Source of the DNA: JAEUMD01 sp050250815
Lineage (GTDB): Bacteria > Pseudomonadota > Alphaproteobacteria > Rhizobiales > Hyphomicrobiaceae
Reading direction: 5' to 3'
Assembly: GCA_050250815.1 (NCBI GenBank)
Contig: JBFWNY010000015.1
Span: 1 to 64,000 of the forward strand
Length of the DNA stretch: 64,000 bases
Shown: piece by piece, positions 25,994 through 36,191 of the stretch
Layout of the letters: every line of letters starts with the position of its first letter
How positions within the stretch are numbered: the first letter of the stretch is position 1
The notes under the pieces: generated by a model
Told to the model about the DNA's origin: nothing
The model's database searches: none
What the model saw: only the letters and a program-made list of their open reading frames with translations
Made by a program: the position numbers and the translations under genes

Positions 25994-26586
25994 GATGCAC
26001 ACTCCAGCCCATCGATCCGGTGGCGATGCAGCTGTCCGTCGTGCCGCCAGGAGACATCGAGAGAGAAGCGCGTTCCTGGGGGCAACCCCGGGGTGATGAA
26101 ACCCCAGTTGTGATCGATTGGCGCGAAGACCTGCTCGGCCGGGAACAGCGCCCAGTGGAAGGCCACAGCTGGCGCGCCCACCAACCCGCGGCCTTGCCAG
26201 ATGCGGTCCCAGTCGGCACGGACCAGCGGCGGAGACTCATCCCTGCCTTCGGCGAGAACGCGCCATTCCGTGAGCAGGACTCTGATCTCGGGCCCGCCAG
26301 CGCTTCCGTACGCGTTGCCAATGGCGGACCGATGGATGCATCCAGTGGCAAACGCAAAATCGGCGTCCGCCGCATCGAAGCCACGGCCCAGAATGAAGGC
26401 ACGTGCCTGCTCTCGCGTGAGCGGGGCCAGTTCCAGCTTCAGGCCGTCACGCTCGATACGGTGTACGGCAGCGTCACCCTGCCCCGCCGCGACGGAGGGC
26501 GACAGGCTGGCGACAACAACCAGGACCGTCTGCAAGGCATGCAATCTCGAAAGTTGCAGCCGGGCTCTATGACGGAGTCCGCCCAC
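25990..26586 (-). CDS. Exported protein of unknown function upstream of TlpA
   Basis: Protein of 198 residues. The start is a GTG at 26586 whose first base is the last base of the ppiB stop (TAGTG). The signal peptide is about 1-35 (LQTVLVVVASLSPSVAAG). The mature part contains FILGRGFDAADADFAFATGC, the charged DWDRIWQGRG-like stretch, and FHWALFPAEQVFAPIDHNWGFITPGLPPGT. I do not recognise the family. Tight coupling with the TlpA-like gene suggests a shared periplasmic role, possibly as its substrate or partner. Confidence 0.75.
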   Translation of the reverse strand: MGGLRHRARLQLSRLHALQTVLVVVASLSPSVAAGQGDAAVHRIERDGLKLELAPLTREQARAFILGRGFDAADADFAFATGCIHRSAIGNAYGSAGGPEIRVLLTEWRVLAEGRDESPPLVRADWDRIWQGRGLVGAPAVAFHWALFPAEQVFAPIDHNWGFITPGLPPGTRFSLDVSWRHDGQLHRHRIDGLECAS

Positions 26587-27065
26587 TACTTCGCGACGTC
26601 GGCTGCGACCTTTACCGAAACCATCTTGTCAGGATTGCTCACCGGTTCGCCGCGCTTGATCTTGTCAACGCTTTCCATGCCTTCGATGACCTTGCCCCAG
26701 ACGGTGTACTGCTTGTCGAGGAAACGGGCGTCGTCGAAGCAGATGAAGAACTGGCTGTTGGCCGAATTGGGGTTGGAGGCACGCGCCATCGATGCGGTGC
26801 CGCGAACATGCGGCTCGGCGTTGAATTCAGCCGGCAGGTTGGGATAGCTGGAGCCACCGGTGCCACGCCCCTGCGGGCACCCCGTCTGCGCCATGAAGCC
26901 GTCGATGACGCGATGGAAGACGATGCCGTCGTAGAAGCCCTCGCGCACCAGCTGCTTGATGCGCTCGACATGCTTGGGTGCAAGGTCGGGACGCATGGCG
27001 ACGACGACGCGCCCCTTGGTCGTCTCGATGATCAGCGTGTTCTCCGGATCCTTGATCTCGGCCAT
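26586..27065 (-). CDS. ppiB: Cytoplasmic peptidyl-prolyl isomerase (cyclophilin)
   Basis: Cis-trans prolyl isomerase of 159 residues without signal peptide. Cyclophilin core: FYDGIVFHRVIDGFMAQTGCP (catalytic Arg in FHRV), GTGGSSYPNLPAEF, NSANSQFFICF and LDKQYTVWGKVIEGM. It lies 73 bases downstream of a second, exported cyclophilin. The tandem pair next to queA and coaD is a conserved arrangement in Hyphomicrobiales. Confidence 0.95.
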   Translation of the reverse strand: MAEIKDPENTLIIETTKGRVVVAMRPDLAPKHVERIKQLVREGFYDGIVFHRVIDGFMAQTGCPQGRGTGGSSYPNLPAEFNAEPHVRGTASMARASNPNSANSQFFICFDDARFLDKQYTVWGKVIEGMESVDKIKRGEPVSNPDKMVSVKVAADVAK

Positions 27066-27138
27066 ATCAGCGTTCCTTCGCTCGTAAATCGGGCTTTCTC
27101 GAATAGGGCACGTTCCAGCGCGGCGCAGCGCGGGACGC

Positions 27139-27723
27139 CTACTTCTTGACGTCGGCGAGCACCGACATCTTGACGATCTTGTCGGGGTTGGCGACCGAGC
27201 CGCTATTGGGCTCCCCCTTCTTCAGGTTGTCGATGTGGGTCATGCCTTCGACCACCTTGCCGAACACGGTGTATTGGCCGTTGAGGTGCGGCGTGTGCGT
27301 GAAGCAGATGAAGAACTGGCTGTTGGCGCTGTCCGGATTGGGCGTGCGTGCCGCGCCGATCGTCCCGCGCTCGAAGGGCGTGGGCGTGAACTCCGCCTTG
27401 AGGTCGGGGTACTTGGATCCACCCGCGCCGGTGCCGGTCGGGTCGCCGGTCTGGGCCATGAAGCCGGCGATGACGCGATGGAAGACGATACCGTTGTAGA
27501 AGCCCTCCCGCGTCAGCTTCTTCACCCGTTCGACGTGTCGGGGCGCGATGTCGGGGCGCAACGCGATCGTCACCTTGCCCGTCTTGAGCTCCATGACGAG
27601 CGTGTTCTCCGGGTCGAGTTCGACGGCGCGTGCCGCGCCCGAAGCGAGCATCGGTGCGACAATGACGGCGGCGATTGCGAAAAGACGCGCGAGCGGCTGG
27701 ATCAAGGAGATTGCTCCATTCAT
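27139..27723 (-). CDS. ppiA: Exported peptidyl-prolyl isomerase (cyclophilin)
   Basis: Periplasmic paralogue of the previous gene, 194 residues from ATG 27723. The signal peptide is LARLFAIAAVIVAPMLASGAARA, followed by the same core: FYNGIVFHRVIAGFMAQTGDP, GAGGSKYPDL, NSANSQFFICF and LNGQYTVFGKVVEGM. It assists folding of envelope proteins. It lies between coaD and ppiB on one strand. Confidence 0.93.
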   Translation of the reverse strand: MNGAISLIQPLARLFAIAAVIVAPMLASGAARAVELDPENTLVMELKTGKVTIALRPDIAPRHVERVKKLTREGFYNGIVFHRVIAGFMAQTGDPTGTGAGGSKYPDLKAEFTPTPFERGTIGAARTPNPDSANSQFFICFTHTPHLNGQYTVFGKVVEGMTHIDNLKKGEPNSGSVANPDKIVKMSVLADVKK

Positions 27724-27881
27724 GGGATTGGCGATGCGGATACTCGCCTTGAAGCGCCCTCTTATGGCTGCATTCGGGCCAGCGTCAACCGCCCGGCCCG
27801 CCGCCGGGCCGCCGGCGACGGGCACTCCGGCTGCAAACGGCCCCGCCTCGAACTACCCCGACCGGCCTCCCGCACGCCGGA

Positions 27882-28376
27882 TCAACCCTTCTTGGCCACG
27901 AGCTTCCGCGCAACGGCCGGAGAGACGAAATGGCTCGCATCCCCGCCCATGGCCGCGATCTGGCGGACGAGATTTGCGGCGATGTGGCGCACAGCGGGGC
28001 TAGCGGCCACGAACACGGTCTCGATGTCCGGCGCCATTTCACCGTTCATTCCGGCCATCTGCATCTCGTAGTCGAAATCCGTGCCATCCCGCAGCCCGCG
28101 AAAGATCACGCTGGCCCCCGCCCGGCGCGCGGCGCTGACGGCCAGATCATCGAAGGTTTCGATCTGAATGACCGTGCCGGTGGACTTGGCCACCGACTTC
28201 GTCTCGGCAGCAAGCATGGTGCGGCGCTCGTCCGCTGAGAACATCGGCCGCTTGGCCGGGTGTACCCCGATCCCGATGACGAGCTTGTCGACGAGGCGTG
28301 CCGCCCGCCGGATAATGTCCGTATGGCCGAGCGTCACGGGATCGAACGAGCCCGAGTAATAACCGATGCGGGACAT
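27882..28376 (-). CDS. coaD: Phosphopantetheine adenylyltransferase
   Basis: Penultimate step of coenzyme A synthesis (4'-phosphopantetheine plus ATP to dephospho-CoA); 164 residues. Nucleotidyltransferase motifs: YSGSFDPVTLGHTDII (with the T/HxGH variant TLGH), VIFRGLRDGTDFDYE, and the C-terminal FVAASPAVRHIAANLVRQIA matching the S-S-x-x-R-E-type loop. It is the first gene of the minus-strand block leading to the cyclophilins and queuosine genes. Confidence 0.97.
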   Translation of the reverse strand: MSRIGYYSGSFDPVTLGHTDIIRRAARLVDKLVIGIGVHPAKRPMFSADERRTMLAAETKSVAKSTGTVIQIETFDDLAVSAARRAGASVIFRGLRDGTDFDYEMQMAGMNGEMAPDIETVFVAASPAVRHIAANLVRQIAAMGGDASHFVSPAVARKLVAKKG

Positions 28377-28620
28377 CCTGCATGCCTCGTCGTGGATTGG
28401 CGTGAGCGTGGCCCCCGGACTGACGATGGGCCGGCGCGCGTTAGGCGGACCACCTATCTAGCTGGGCTCGGCCAGCGGGACAACGCCGCCGCGCGGGCCA
28501 CCGAGCGCGTCCTTGCGCCCTGCGTCCGACGTGCTAGCGTCGGACCTGGTTGCCTGAAATCCAGGCTGGCGCGGCTCGACGTGCCTGCCACACCGGTGCC
28601 TTGGGCCCCAGGAGGAACGC

Positions 28621-29256
28621 ATGCTCGACCGCCGCAAGCTGCTCGCACTGCCGGCAGGCATGGCCGGCGCTGCCACGCTCCATCGCCTCTCTCCCCTGCC
28701 CGCGGTCGCCGATACTGCAGCCGTCAAGCTCAACGACGACGGCCTGCACGTTCAGCCCTGGTTCGAGAACACATTCCTCGATCTCAAGGAGGACCACGCC
28801 GACGCCACCGCCAAAGGCAAGCATCTCGTCGTGTTCTTCGAGCAGCGCGGCTGCCCCTACTGCGGCGAGATGCACAAGGTCAATCTCTCCAGGCCCGAGA
28901 TCGCCGACTACATCAAGACCAATTTCTACGCCCTGCAAATCAACATGTACGGAGCTCGCAAGGTCACCGATTTCGATGGCACGGAACTGGAGGAGCGCAA
29001 GCTCGCCGAGCGCTGGCGCGTCAACTTCACGCCGTCCCTGGTGTTCTTCCCTCAGGAGGCGTCGGAGGTCATCGGCAAGTCGGGACGTGACGCTGAGGCC
29101 TGGCGCCTCATGGGCTACTGGAAGCCGTTCCATTTCCTCGGCACCCTCGTCTACGTCAAGACCGGGGCCTACAAGACGGAACCAAACTTCCAGCACTGGC
29201 TGTCGGAATACCGCGAGAAGCTGAGAGCGGAGGGCAAGGACGTGTCGCTCTGGTAG
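28621..29256 (+). CDS. Exported SoxW-like thioredoxin, copy 1
   Basis: Thioredoxin-fold protein of 211 residues related to SoxW. The N-terminus has LDRRKLLALPAGMAGAATL, a Tat-like leader. The active site is EQRGCPYCGEMHKV (CPYC). Family blocks are VTDFDGTELEERKLAERW, VNFTPSLVFF and FLGTLVYVKTGAY. SoxW proteins keep Sox or other periplasmic thiol enzymes reduced. A clear paralogue (CIYC) is at 59862-60569 beside a TauE-type transporter. This copy stands alone, divergent from coaD. The GGAGG at 28611-28615, just ahead of the ATG, sets the start. Confidence 0.88.
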   Translation: MLDRRKLLALPAGMAGAATLHRLSPLPAVADTAAVKLNDDGLHVQPWFENTFLDLKEDHADATAKGKHLVVFFEQRGCPYCGEMHKVNLSRPEIADYIKTNFYALQINMYGARKVTDFDGTELEERKLAERWRVNFTPSLVFFPQEASEVIGKSGRDAEAWRLMGYWKPFHFLGTLVYVKTGAYKTEPNFQHWLSEYREKLRAEGKDVSLW

Positions 29257-29299
29257 GACGCGCCGCCACCGCCCTCAACACTCCAAACGCCACGCGACC

Positions 29300-29332
29300 C
29301 AAACAAAACGGCCCGGATCTCTCCGGGCCGTT
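29300..29332 (-). terminator. Intrinsic terminator of the OmpW gene
   Basis: A perfect 11-base-pair stem, AACGGCCCGGA (29307-29317) with TCCGGGCCGTT (29322-29332), has a four-base loop. Read on the minus strand, the stem is followed by TTTTGTTT. It begins 31 bases past the ompW stop and is a textbook rho-independent signal. Confidence 0.88.
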
Positions 29333-29362
29333 CGTGCAGTGATTGGGAGGGAGAACGCGTGC

Positions 29363-30049
29363 TCACTTCAGCGGTTCAGTGTAGCGCGGTCCGAACAGGT
29401 TGAAGCGGTAGCCCAGGTTGACGCTGATCAGCCACGGATCGATGTCGACCTCGCCGCGCAGGCCAGCCGTGGTCCAGTGAACTTCGGTGTCGATCCAGAC
29501 CTTCTTCACGTCAGCGTTGAGGTACCAGCCGCCGCCCATCTCGACGTCGACACCGGCCTGCAGCGCGAAGCCGAATGCGTCATCGATGTTCACGTTGCCG
29601 TAGGCAGACTTCTCGTTGAAGAAGTGGATCCACTGCACGCCAGCGCCGACGTAGGGCTTGAATCCGCGGAAGCTGTCAAAGTGATACTGCAGCGTGACGA
29701 TCGGCGGGAACACCCAGAAGTCTGCAACCTCTCCCAGAGGGGCGATCGTGCCCTTGGCGTCGGCGTTCAGCTTGGCAAAGCAGCAGAAGAGCTCAGCGGC
29801 GAGGTTCTTGTTGAAGAAATAGGTCAGCGTCGCAGACGGAATGACGACAGTGTTCACTTCGCCGTCGGAACCCGGGATCAGACCGCCCGGAACAGCGAAC
29901 ACATCTGCACTCGAGTCCGGTGCCACGACCGTGCCACCGAGCCGCACCATGAAGTCGCCACTGTAGTCTCCGGCGGCGGCCGGAGCGGCGCCGGTGTAGG
30001 TCACAGCGGCCATCGCGGCAGCGGCAACGAGCATTTTAATCTTCTGCAT
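29363..30049 (-). CDS. OmpW family outer-membrane protein
   Basis: Eight-stranded outer-membrane beta-barrel of 228 residues. I choose ATG 30049 because GGGGGA lies six bases before it; an ATG six bases earlier is possible. The signal peptide is VAAAAMAAVTYTGAAPAAAG. Strand pattern: FMVRLGGTVVAPDSS, ATLTYFFNKNLAAELFCCF, FKPYVGAGVQWIHFFNE, DAFGFALQAGVDVEMG, WYLNADVKKVWIDTEV, and the last strand WLISVNLGYRFNLF. In other bacteria OmpW responds to oxygen and to FNR-type regulators. Here two FNR-like boxes and a Crp/Fnr gene lie upstream. Confidence 0.9.
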   Translation of the reverse strand: MQKIKMLVAAAAMAAVTYTGAAPAAAGDYSGDFMVRLGGTVVAPDSSADVFAVPGGLIPGSDGEVNTVVIPSATLTYFFNKNLAAELFCCFAKLNADAKGTIAPLGEVADFWVFPPIVTLQYHFDSFRGFKPYVGAGVQWIHFFNEKSAYGNVNIDDAFGFALQAGVDVEMGGGWYLNADVKKVWIDTEVHWTTAGLRGEVDIDPWLISVNLGYRFNLFGPRYTEPLK

Positions 30050-30228
30050 GTCCATTCCCCCGTGTGCGGCTGACCGTGTTTGGAGTGTCCCCACCGTCCA
30101 GCCCGAATACACAACCTTAATGGCGTGTCCTGACCGACTGTGGCGAGCAAAACCCGGCGACCGCATCTGACGGACATCAGCCCGCATTCGCAGGCACTTG
30201 CGTTGTTGCGCGCCGGTCACGGAAAATG

Positions 30229-30242
30229 TTGACCGAGATCAA
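30229..30242. promoter_or_regulatory. FNR/FixK-like box (TTGAC-N4-ATCAA), ompW side
   Basis: TTGACCGAGATCAA differs from the FNR/FixK consensus TTGAT-N4-ATCAA at one position. It lies 180 bases upstream of the ompW start. Distance and orientation allow activation of ompW. Confidence 0.65.
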
Positions 30243-30409
30243 CCAATGGCGTCCGAAAGTCGAGCTGCTACTGAATTTCTGGTGGCTAAAACCGCTGCCG
30301 TCGGCGACTCGGCGAACACGTACGCTCAGACCGCGTGCCTCTCGATTGACCAAATGAAATTCCCTTTGCCTCGACTTTGGTCATGAAAATTGTCGCACGT
30401 CCCGTCTCG

Positions 30410-30423
30410 TTGATCGGCATCAA
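30410..30423. promoter_or_regulatory. Perfect FNR/FixK-type box (TTGAT-N4-ATCAA), regulator side
   Basis: TTGATCGGCATCAA matches the consensus exactly. It ends 83 bases before the Crp/Fnr gene start at 30507, so it could serve autoregulation or control by another FixK/FNR protein. Confidence 0.75.
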
Positions 30424-30506
30424 GGTCATTTCCGCATCGCACAACAAGTGTGTCTCTCCGCGCGGCGCAGCACATATGCAGGCCGCACCGCGTTATGGAG
30501 CGCACG

Positions 30507-31241
30507 ATGATGACTGCTCGAAAGATCAGTTCGGCGCCTCAACAGGGCGACCGAACAGAAAAGCCACGCACCGAGGTGCCGCTGGAATTGCTCGATGGCG
30601 GGACGACGATCACGCTACGTCCGCGCCAGCGACTGTCCATCTCGGGGTCCGAAGATATTCTCTACATCGTCACGGACGGTGTGCTGCTGCTCGACTGCAT
30701 GCCGGGGTCCGATAGCCGCCAGATCGTCGACCTGTTCTATCGGGGCGATATGATTCGTCCGGATTTCGCCCCGGGGCTGCCGGGGCTCGGGCTACTTGCT
30801 GCCGGGCGCGCGGAGGTCTGCCGGCTCGGCCGGCGCAAGCTCGACGCGCTGCTAGCGGCAAACGCGGAACTCGCCACGTGGTGTCTGCGCCGCACGGCCG
30901 ATCAGGTCCGCCGGCGTCTCGCGCATATTGCGGCAATCGGCGTTCTGAAAGGCGAGGAACGGCTTGCCACCGTACTGGTCGAACTCGCGCTGCGCATGGG
31001 CGAGCCGGGCTACGAGAACGCCCGCACGTTCGACATGGCGCTGTCACGCACCGACCTGGCGGACTATCTTTCGCTCAATGCCGATACGCTGAGCCGCATC
31101 ATGTCGCGGTTGCGGCAGTCGGGCGTGCTGGGTACGGCCGGGCGCGGGCGCGCCTACACACCCAGCTTCCCGGCGCTTTGCGCGCTGTCGCCGATCGCCG
31201 ACACGGTGAAGGCCCTGCACGGCGGCTCGGTCGGGCCCTGA
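30507..31241 (+). CDS. Crp/Fnr family regulator, FixK-like without Fe-S cysteines
   Basis: Regulator of 244 residues. Start ATG 30507 has GGAG six bases upstream. The effector barrel spans about 25-125 (LRPRQRLSISGSEDILYIVTDG, DLFYRGDMIRPDF) and the HTH about 175-215 (SRTDLADYLSLNADTLSRIMSRLRQSG). The recognition helix D-T-L-S-R keeps the Ser-Arg of FNR/FixK (E-T-x-S-R), consistent with reading TTGAT half-sites. There is no N-terminal Cys cluster, so oxygen sensing would have to be indirect. It is divergent from ompW and shares the box-containing intergenic region. Confidence 0.88.
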   Translation: MMTARKISSAPQQGDRTEKPRTEVPLELLDGGTTITLRPRQRLSISGSEDILYIVTDGVLLLDCMPGSDSRQIVDLFYRGDMIRPDFAPGLPGLGLLAAGRAEVCRLGRRKLDALLAANAELATWCLRRTADQVRRRLAHIAAIGVLKGEERLATVLVELALRMGEPGYENARTFDMALSRTDLADYLSLNADTLSRIMSRLRQSGVLGTAGRGRAYTPSFPALCALSPIADTVKALHGGSVGP

Positions 31242-31317
31242 GGCCCGCTCACCATGACCCCGTTGCTTCACGATCTACGGCACTTCGGTCCGCAGTACGT
31301 CGGTCCGTAGTTGGTAG

Positions 31318-31363
31318 GGTGCGCAAGCGCACCTCGGTCAGCACTGTCACCCGGTGCTGACCG
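31318..31363. terminator. Two adjacent hairpins between convergent Crp/Fnr gene and gyrA
   Basis: GGTGCGC-AA-GCGCACC (31318-31333) is followed by CGGTCAGCAC (31335-31344) pairing with GTGCTGACCG (31354-31363). T-runs are weak. The location between two gene ends supports a termination role. Confidence 0.45.
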
Positions 31364-31438
31364 GATTGGCATGCATCATCCAGCCGGCGCCAAGGCGCCG
31401 AGCCCCCGGCACCCCGCCCATCCCTGTCGGTCAGCCTA

Positions 31439-34213
<2,775 letters not shown>

Positions 34214-34269
34214 CTGGTCCCGCCTGATCGACGCCGCGCCACTTCGACAAGCGATTGCGCGCGACGCAT

Positions 34270-34298
34270 TGAGCGCACGCTTATGGGGCGTGCGCTCA
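34270..34298. promoter_or_regulatory. 11-base-pair hairpin in the gyrA leader region
   Basis: TGAGCGCACGC (34270-34280) pairs perfectly with GCGTGCGCTCA (34288-34298) around a seven-base loop, 57 bases upstream of the gyrA ATG. No T-run follows on either strand, so a leader-RNA structure or a protein-binding palindrome is more likely than a terminator. Confidence 0.5.
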
Positions 34299-34331
34299 TG
34301 GTTTGAATCGGTCTGCCCAGCAATCTACCAA

Positions 34332-34355
34332 GGCGTTGCCGCAGTGCGCAACGCC
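34332..34355. promoter_or_regulatory. Second hairpin upstream of gyrA
   Basis: GGCGTTGC (34332-34339) pairs with GCAACGCC (34348-34355) around an eight-base loop. It is 119 bases upstream of gyrA and may be part of the same control region. Confidence 0.4.
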
Positions 34356-34571
34356 AGGGCGGAGGCGCCTCAGAACTCCATGATTTCTCGATGGAAAATT
34401 CCGCGAGGATGAGATCGCCATGCGTCCGCAGCATCGCCAAGACCGCAATTGGCCGCACACGGGTGACTTGTTCTGGACACAACGACGGACTATGTGCCTG
34501 CCCGGACGGCGGCCACAATGTGCCGGCCGCAACGGGGCGCCACGCGCCGCATGTTTGGGACGGATACAGCC

Positions 34572-35594
34572 ATGAAGAAGACACTCGCATCGATGTTGGC
34601 GCTCGGCCTCGTGCTGGCCGCGCCCGCTCTCGCCCAGGCCCAGTCGGCCGCAAAGGACATCTTCATCGACGCGCAGAGCAACAGCGAATACCTCGCCAAG
34701 GATCTCCTGATCGGCGCCAAGGTGCACAACGACGAAGGCAAGATCATCGGCGACATCGAGGACCTCGTGCTCAACGACTACAACGGCGTCGAAGGCGTCG
34801 TGATGGGGACGGGCGGCTTCTTCGGCCTCGCCGAGAAGAAAGTCGGCGTGCGCCTTTCGGCACTCACCTTCAAGGAGAAGGACGGCAAAGCCTACGTTAC
34901 GCTGCCGGGCATCACCGCCGAGCTTCTGAAGGACGTCGAGCCGTTCAAGCGCGCCAAGCCCGCCAAGACGTTGCTCGAGCGCGCCATGGAGAAGGCGCAG
35001 GAGTTCAAGGACAAGGGTTCGGTGACGGCGAAGGACGCCTACGACAAGGCCAAGGAGCAGGCCGGCCCCGCCTACGAGCGCGCCAAGGAAGCGGCCAAGG
35101 AGACGTATGACGCCGCCAAGGAGGCTGTACAGAGCGCTGCCGACACGGCAAAGGAAGGGGCGACGCCCAGCCAGCCACAGAAAGCAACACCCGAAGCTAA
35201 AGCAGCAGCGGCCCCGTCTCGGATGCGAGACGGGGCCGCTTCTCGTTTCTGGGACATTTGCCTTTGCGCGCACGCTAGCGATCCAAGCGCGCTCCGACCA
35301 CTCGGAATGGGCCACTCAGAACGGGATCTCGTCGTCGAGGCTCTTGTCGAACCCGCCCTTGGCGCCACCACCGTTGGACGCGCCACCGCGTCCGGAACGC
35401 CGAGGTTCCGATCCGCCGCCGCCGCCACCGTATCCACCGCCCTGGTCGTACCCACCGAACGAGGAGTCCGCATAGTCGGCTTGGCCGCCCTCCTGGAGAC
35501 CGCCGGTGCGGGCACCGGCGCCACCATCCAGCATCGTCAGCGTCGCGTTGAAGCCCTGCAGCACGACCTCAGTCGAGTAGCGGTCCTGCCCTGA
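34572..35594 (+). CDS. Exported PRC-barrel domain protein; frame runs through a terminator into antisense ssb
   Basis: From ATG 34572 the protein has a signal peptide (TLASMLALGLVLAAPALAQA). A PRC-barrel domain follows at about 30-110 (YLAKDLLIGAKVHNDEGKII, DIEDLVLNDYNGVEGVVMG, VGVRLSALTF). Next is a helical Lys/Ala/Glu-rich stretch at about 130-190 (KDKGSVTAKDAYDKAKEQAG). Homologues normally stop soon after. Here no in-frame stop occurs before the strong hairpin at 35207-35240, and the frame continues to 35594, overlapping ssb in antisense for 279 bases. The tail after residue about 212 looks non-coding. A TAA exists in another frame at 35198, so a one-base indel is the simplest explanation; a nonstop transcript is the alternative. 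Confidence 0.75.
   Translation: MKKTLASMLALGLVLAAPALAQAQSAAKDIFIDAQSNSEYLAKDLLIGAKVHNDEGKIIGDIEDLVLNDYNGVEGVVMGTGGFFGLAEKKVGVRLSALTFKEKDGKAYVTLPGITAELLKDVEPFKRAKPAKTLLERAMEKAQEFKDKGSVTAKDAYDKAKEQAGPAYERAKEAAKETYDAAKEAVQSAADTAKEGATPSQPQKATPEAKAAAAPSRMRDGAASRFWDICLCAHASDPSALRPLGMGHSERDLVVEALVEPALGATTVGRATASGTPRFRSAAAATVSTALVVPTERGVRIVGLAALLETAGAGTGATIQHRQRRVEALQHDLSRVAVLP
35207..35240. terminator. 14-base-pair hairpin between PRC-barrel gene and ssb
   Basis: AGCGGCCCCGTCTC (35207-35220) pairs perfectly with GAGACGGGGCCGCT (35227-35240) around a six-base loop. TCTCGTTTCT follows on the plus strand. It lies between convergent genes and probably terminates both. Confidence 0.75.
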
Positions 35595-35870
35595 CTGGTC
35601 CTGCCACTTGCGGGTTTGCAACTGCCCCTCGATGTAGACCTTCGAGCCTTTGCGCAAGTACTGCTCGGCCACCTTGCACAGGCCCTCCGAGAAGATGACG
35701 ACCGAGTGCCACTCGGTCTTCTCCTTGCGCTCGCCCGAGTTCTTGTCGCGCCACGTCTCGGACGTGGCAACGCGCAGGTTGGCGATGGGGCGCCCGTCCT
35801 GCGTACGGCGGATTTCAGGATCACGGCCGAGATTGCCGACCAGGATCACCTTGTTCACGGAACCGGCCAT
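35316..35870 (-). CDS. ssb: Single-stranded DNA-binding protein
   Basis: Replication and repair protein of 184 residues from ATG 35870. The OB fold is at 1-115 (VNKVILVGNLGRDPEIRRTQDG, TEWHSVVIFSEGLCKVAEQYLRKG, VYIEGQLQTRKWQDQ). A Gly-rich linker follows, and the conserved acidic tip DDEIPF is at the C-terminus. A LexA-type direct repeat lies 232-246 bases upstream, so it is probably SOS-controlled. Its 3' half is overlapped in antisense by the extended PRC-barrel frame. Confidence 0.97.
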   Translation of the reverse strand: MAGSVNKVILVGNLGRDPEIRRTQDGRPIANLRVATSETWRDKNSGERKEKTEWHSVVIFSEGLCKVAEQYLRKGSKVYIEGQLQTRKWQDQSGQDRYSTEVVLQGFNATLTMLDGGAGARTGGLQEGGQADYADSSFGGYDQGGGYGGGGGGSEPRRSGRGGASNGGGAKGGFDKSLDDEIPF

Positions 35871-36191
35871 GCGATAGCTCCTCTTGGTGCACGTGCGCGC
35901 CGGACCACGGCGCACAGTTATGGCTGTCTCAGCATCTGGCGGCCGGCAGCCCGGCCGGCGCGCTCTGTACCAGACCAGCAGCGGCCAATGCGATTCCCGG
36001 CGCATCCTAGACCGATCGCGCAGGTCAATCGCCCTGCTGCCGACCCCGCCCGCGGGCTTGTCCACGATATTCCGGTCCGACAAAACCCATCGAGACCATA
36101 GGTTCTTGTTATGTTCTAATCTAGGCGCAAAGGGCGAGTAGCGCAAGGTGTGCCCCGCGTTCGCCGGCAGGAGCGTCGCCGGGGCGGGCCG
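35871..36191. other. Intergenic region upstream of ssb, 321 bases
   Basis: It holds the LexA box at 36102-36116 and otherwise no gene or repeat that I can support. Confidence 0.55.
36102..36116 (-). promoter_or_regulatory. LexA (SOS) box of the alphaproteobacterial direct-repeat type
   Basis: The plus strand reads GTTC-TTGTTAT-GTTC, matching the alphaproteobacterial LexA site GTTC-N7-GTTC exactly (GAAC-N7-GAAC on the ssb strand). The next gene in that direction is ssb. It sits in a locally AT-richer stretch suited to a promoter. Confidence 0.8.

Larger units (their letters stand above)
30050..30506. other. Divergent intergenic region between ompW and Crp/Fnr gene, 457 bases
   Basis: It is notably less GC-rich than the flanks and holds two FNR/FixK-type palindromes (30229-30242 and 30410-30423). 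There is also an 8-base inverted repeat TGACCAAA / TTTGGTCA (30347-30354 and 30376-30383). No gene is supported; it looks like a dedicated control region. Confidence 0.7.
34214..34571. other. Divergent intergenic region gyrA / PRC-barrel gene, 358 bases
   Basis: It contains two perfect hairpins on the gyrA side (listed separately) and the self-complementary GAGGCGCCTC near 34365. Promoters for both genes should lie here. No open frame looks real. Confidence 0.55.
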
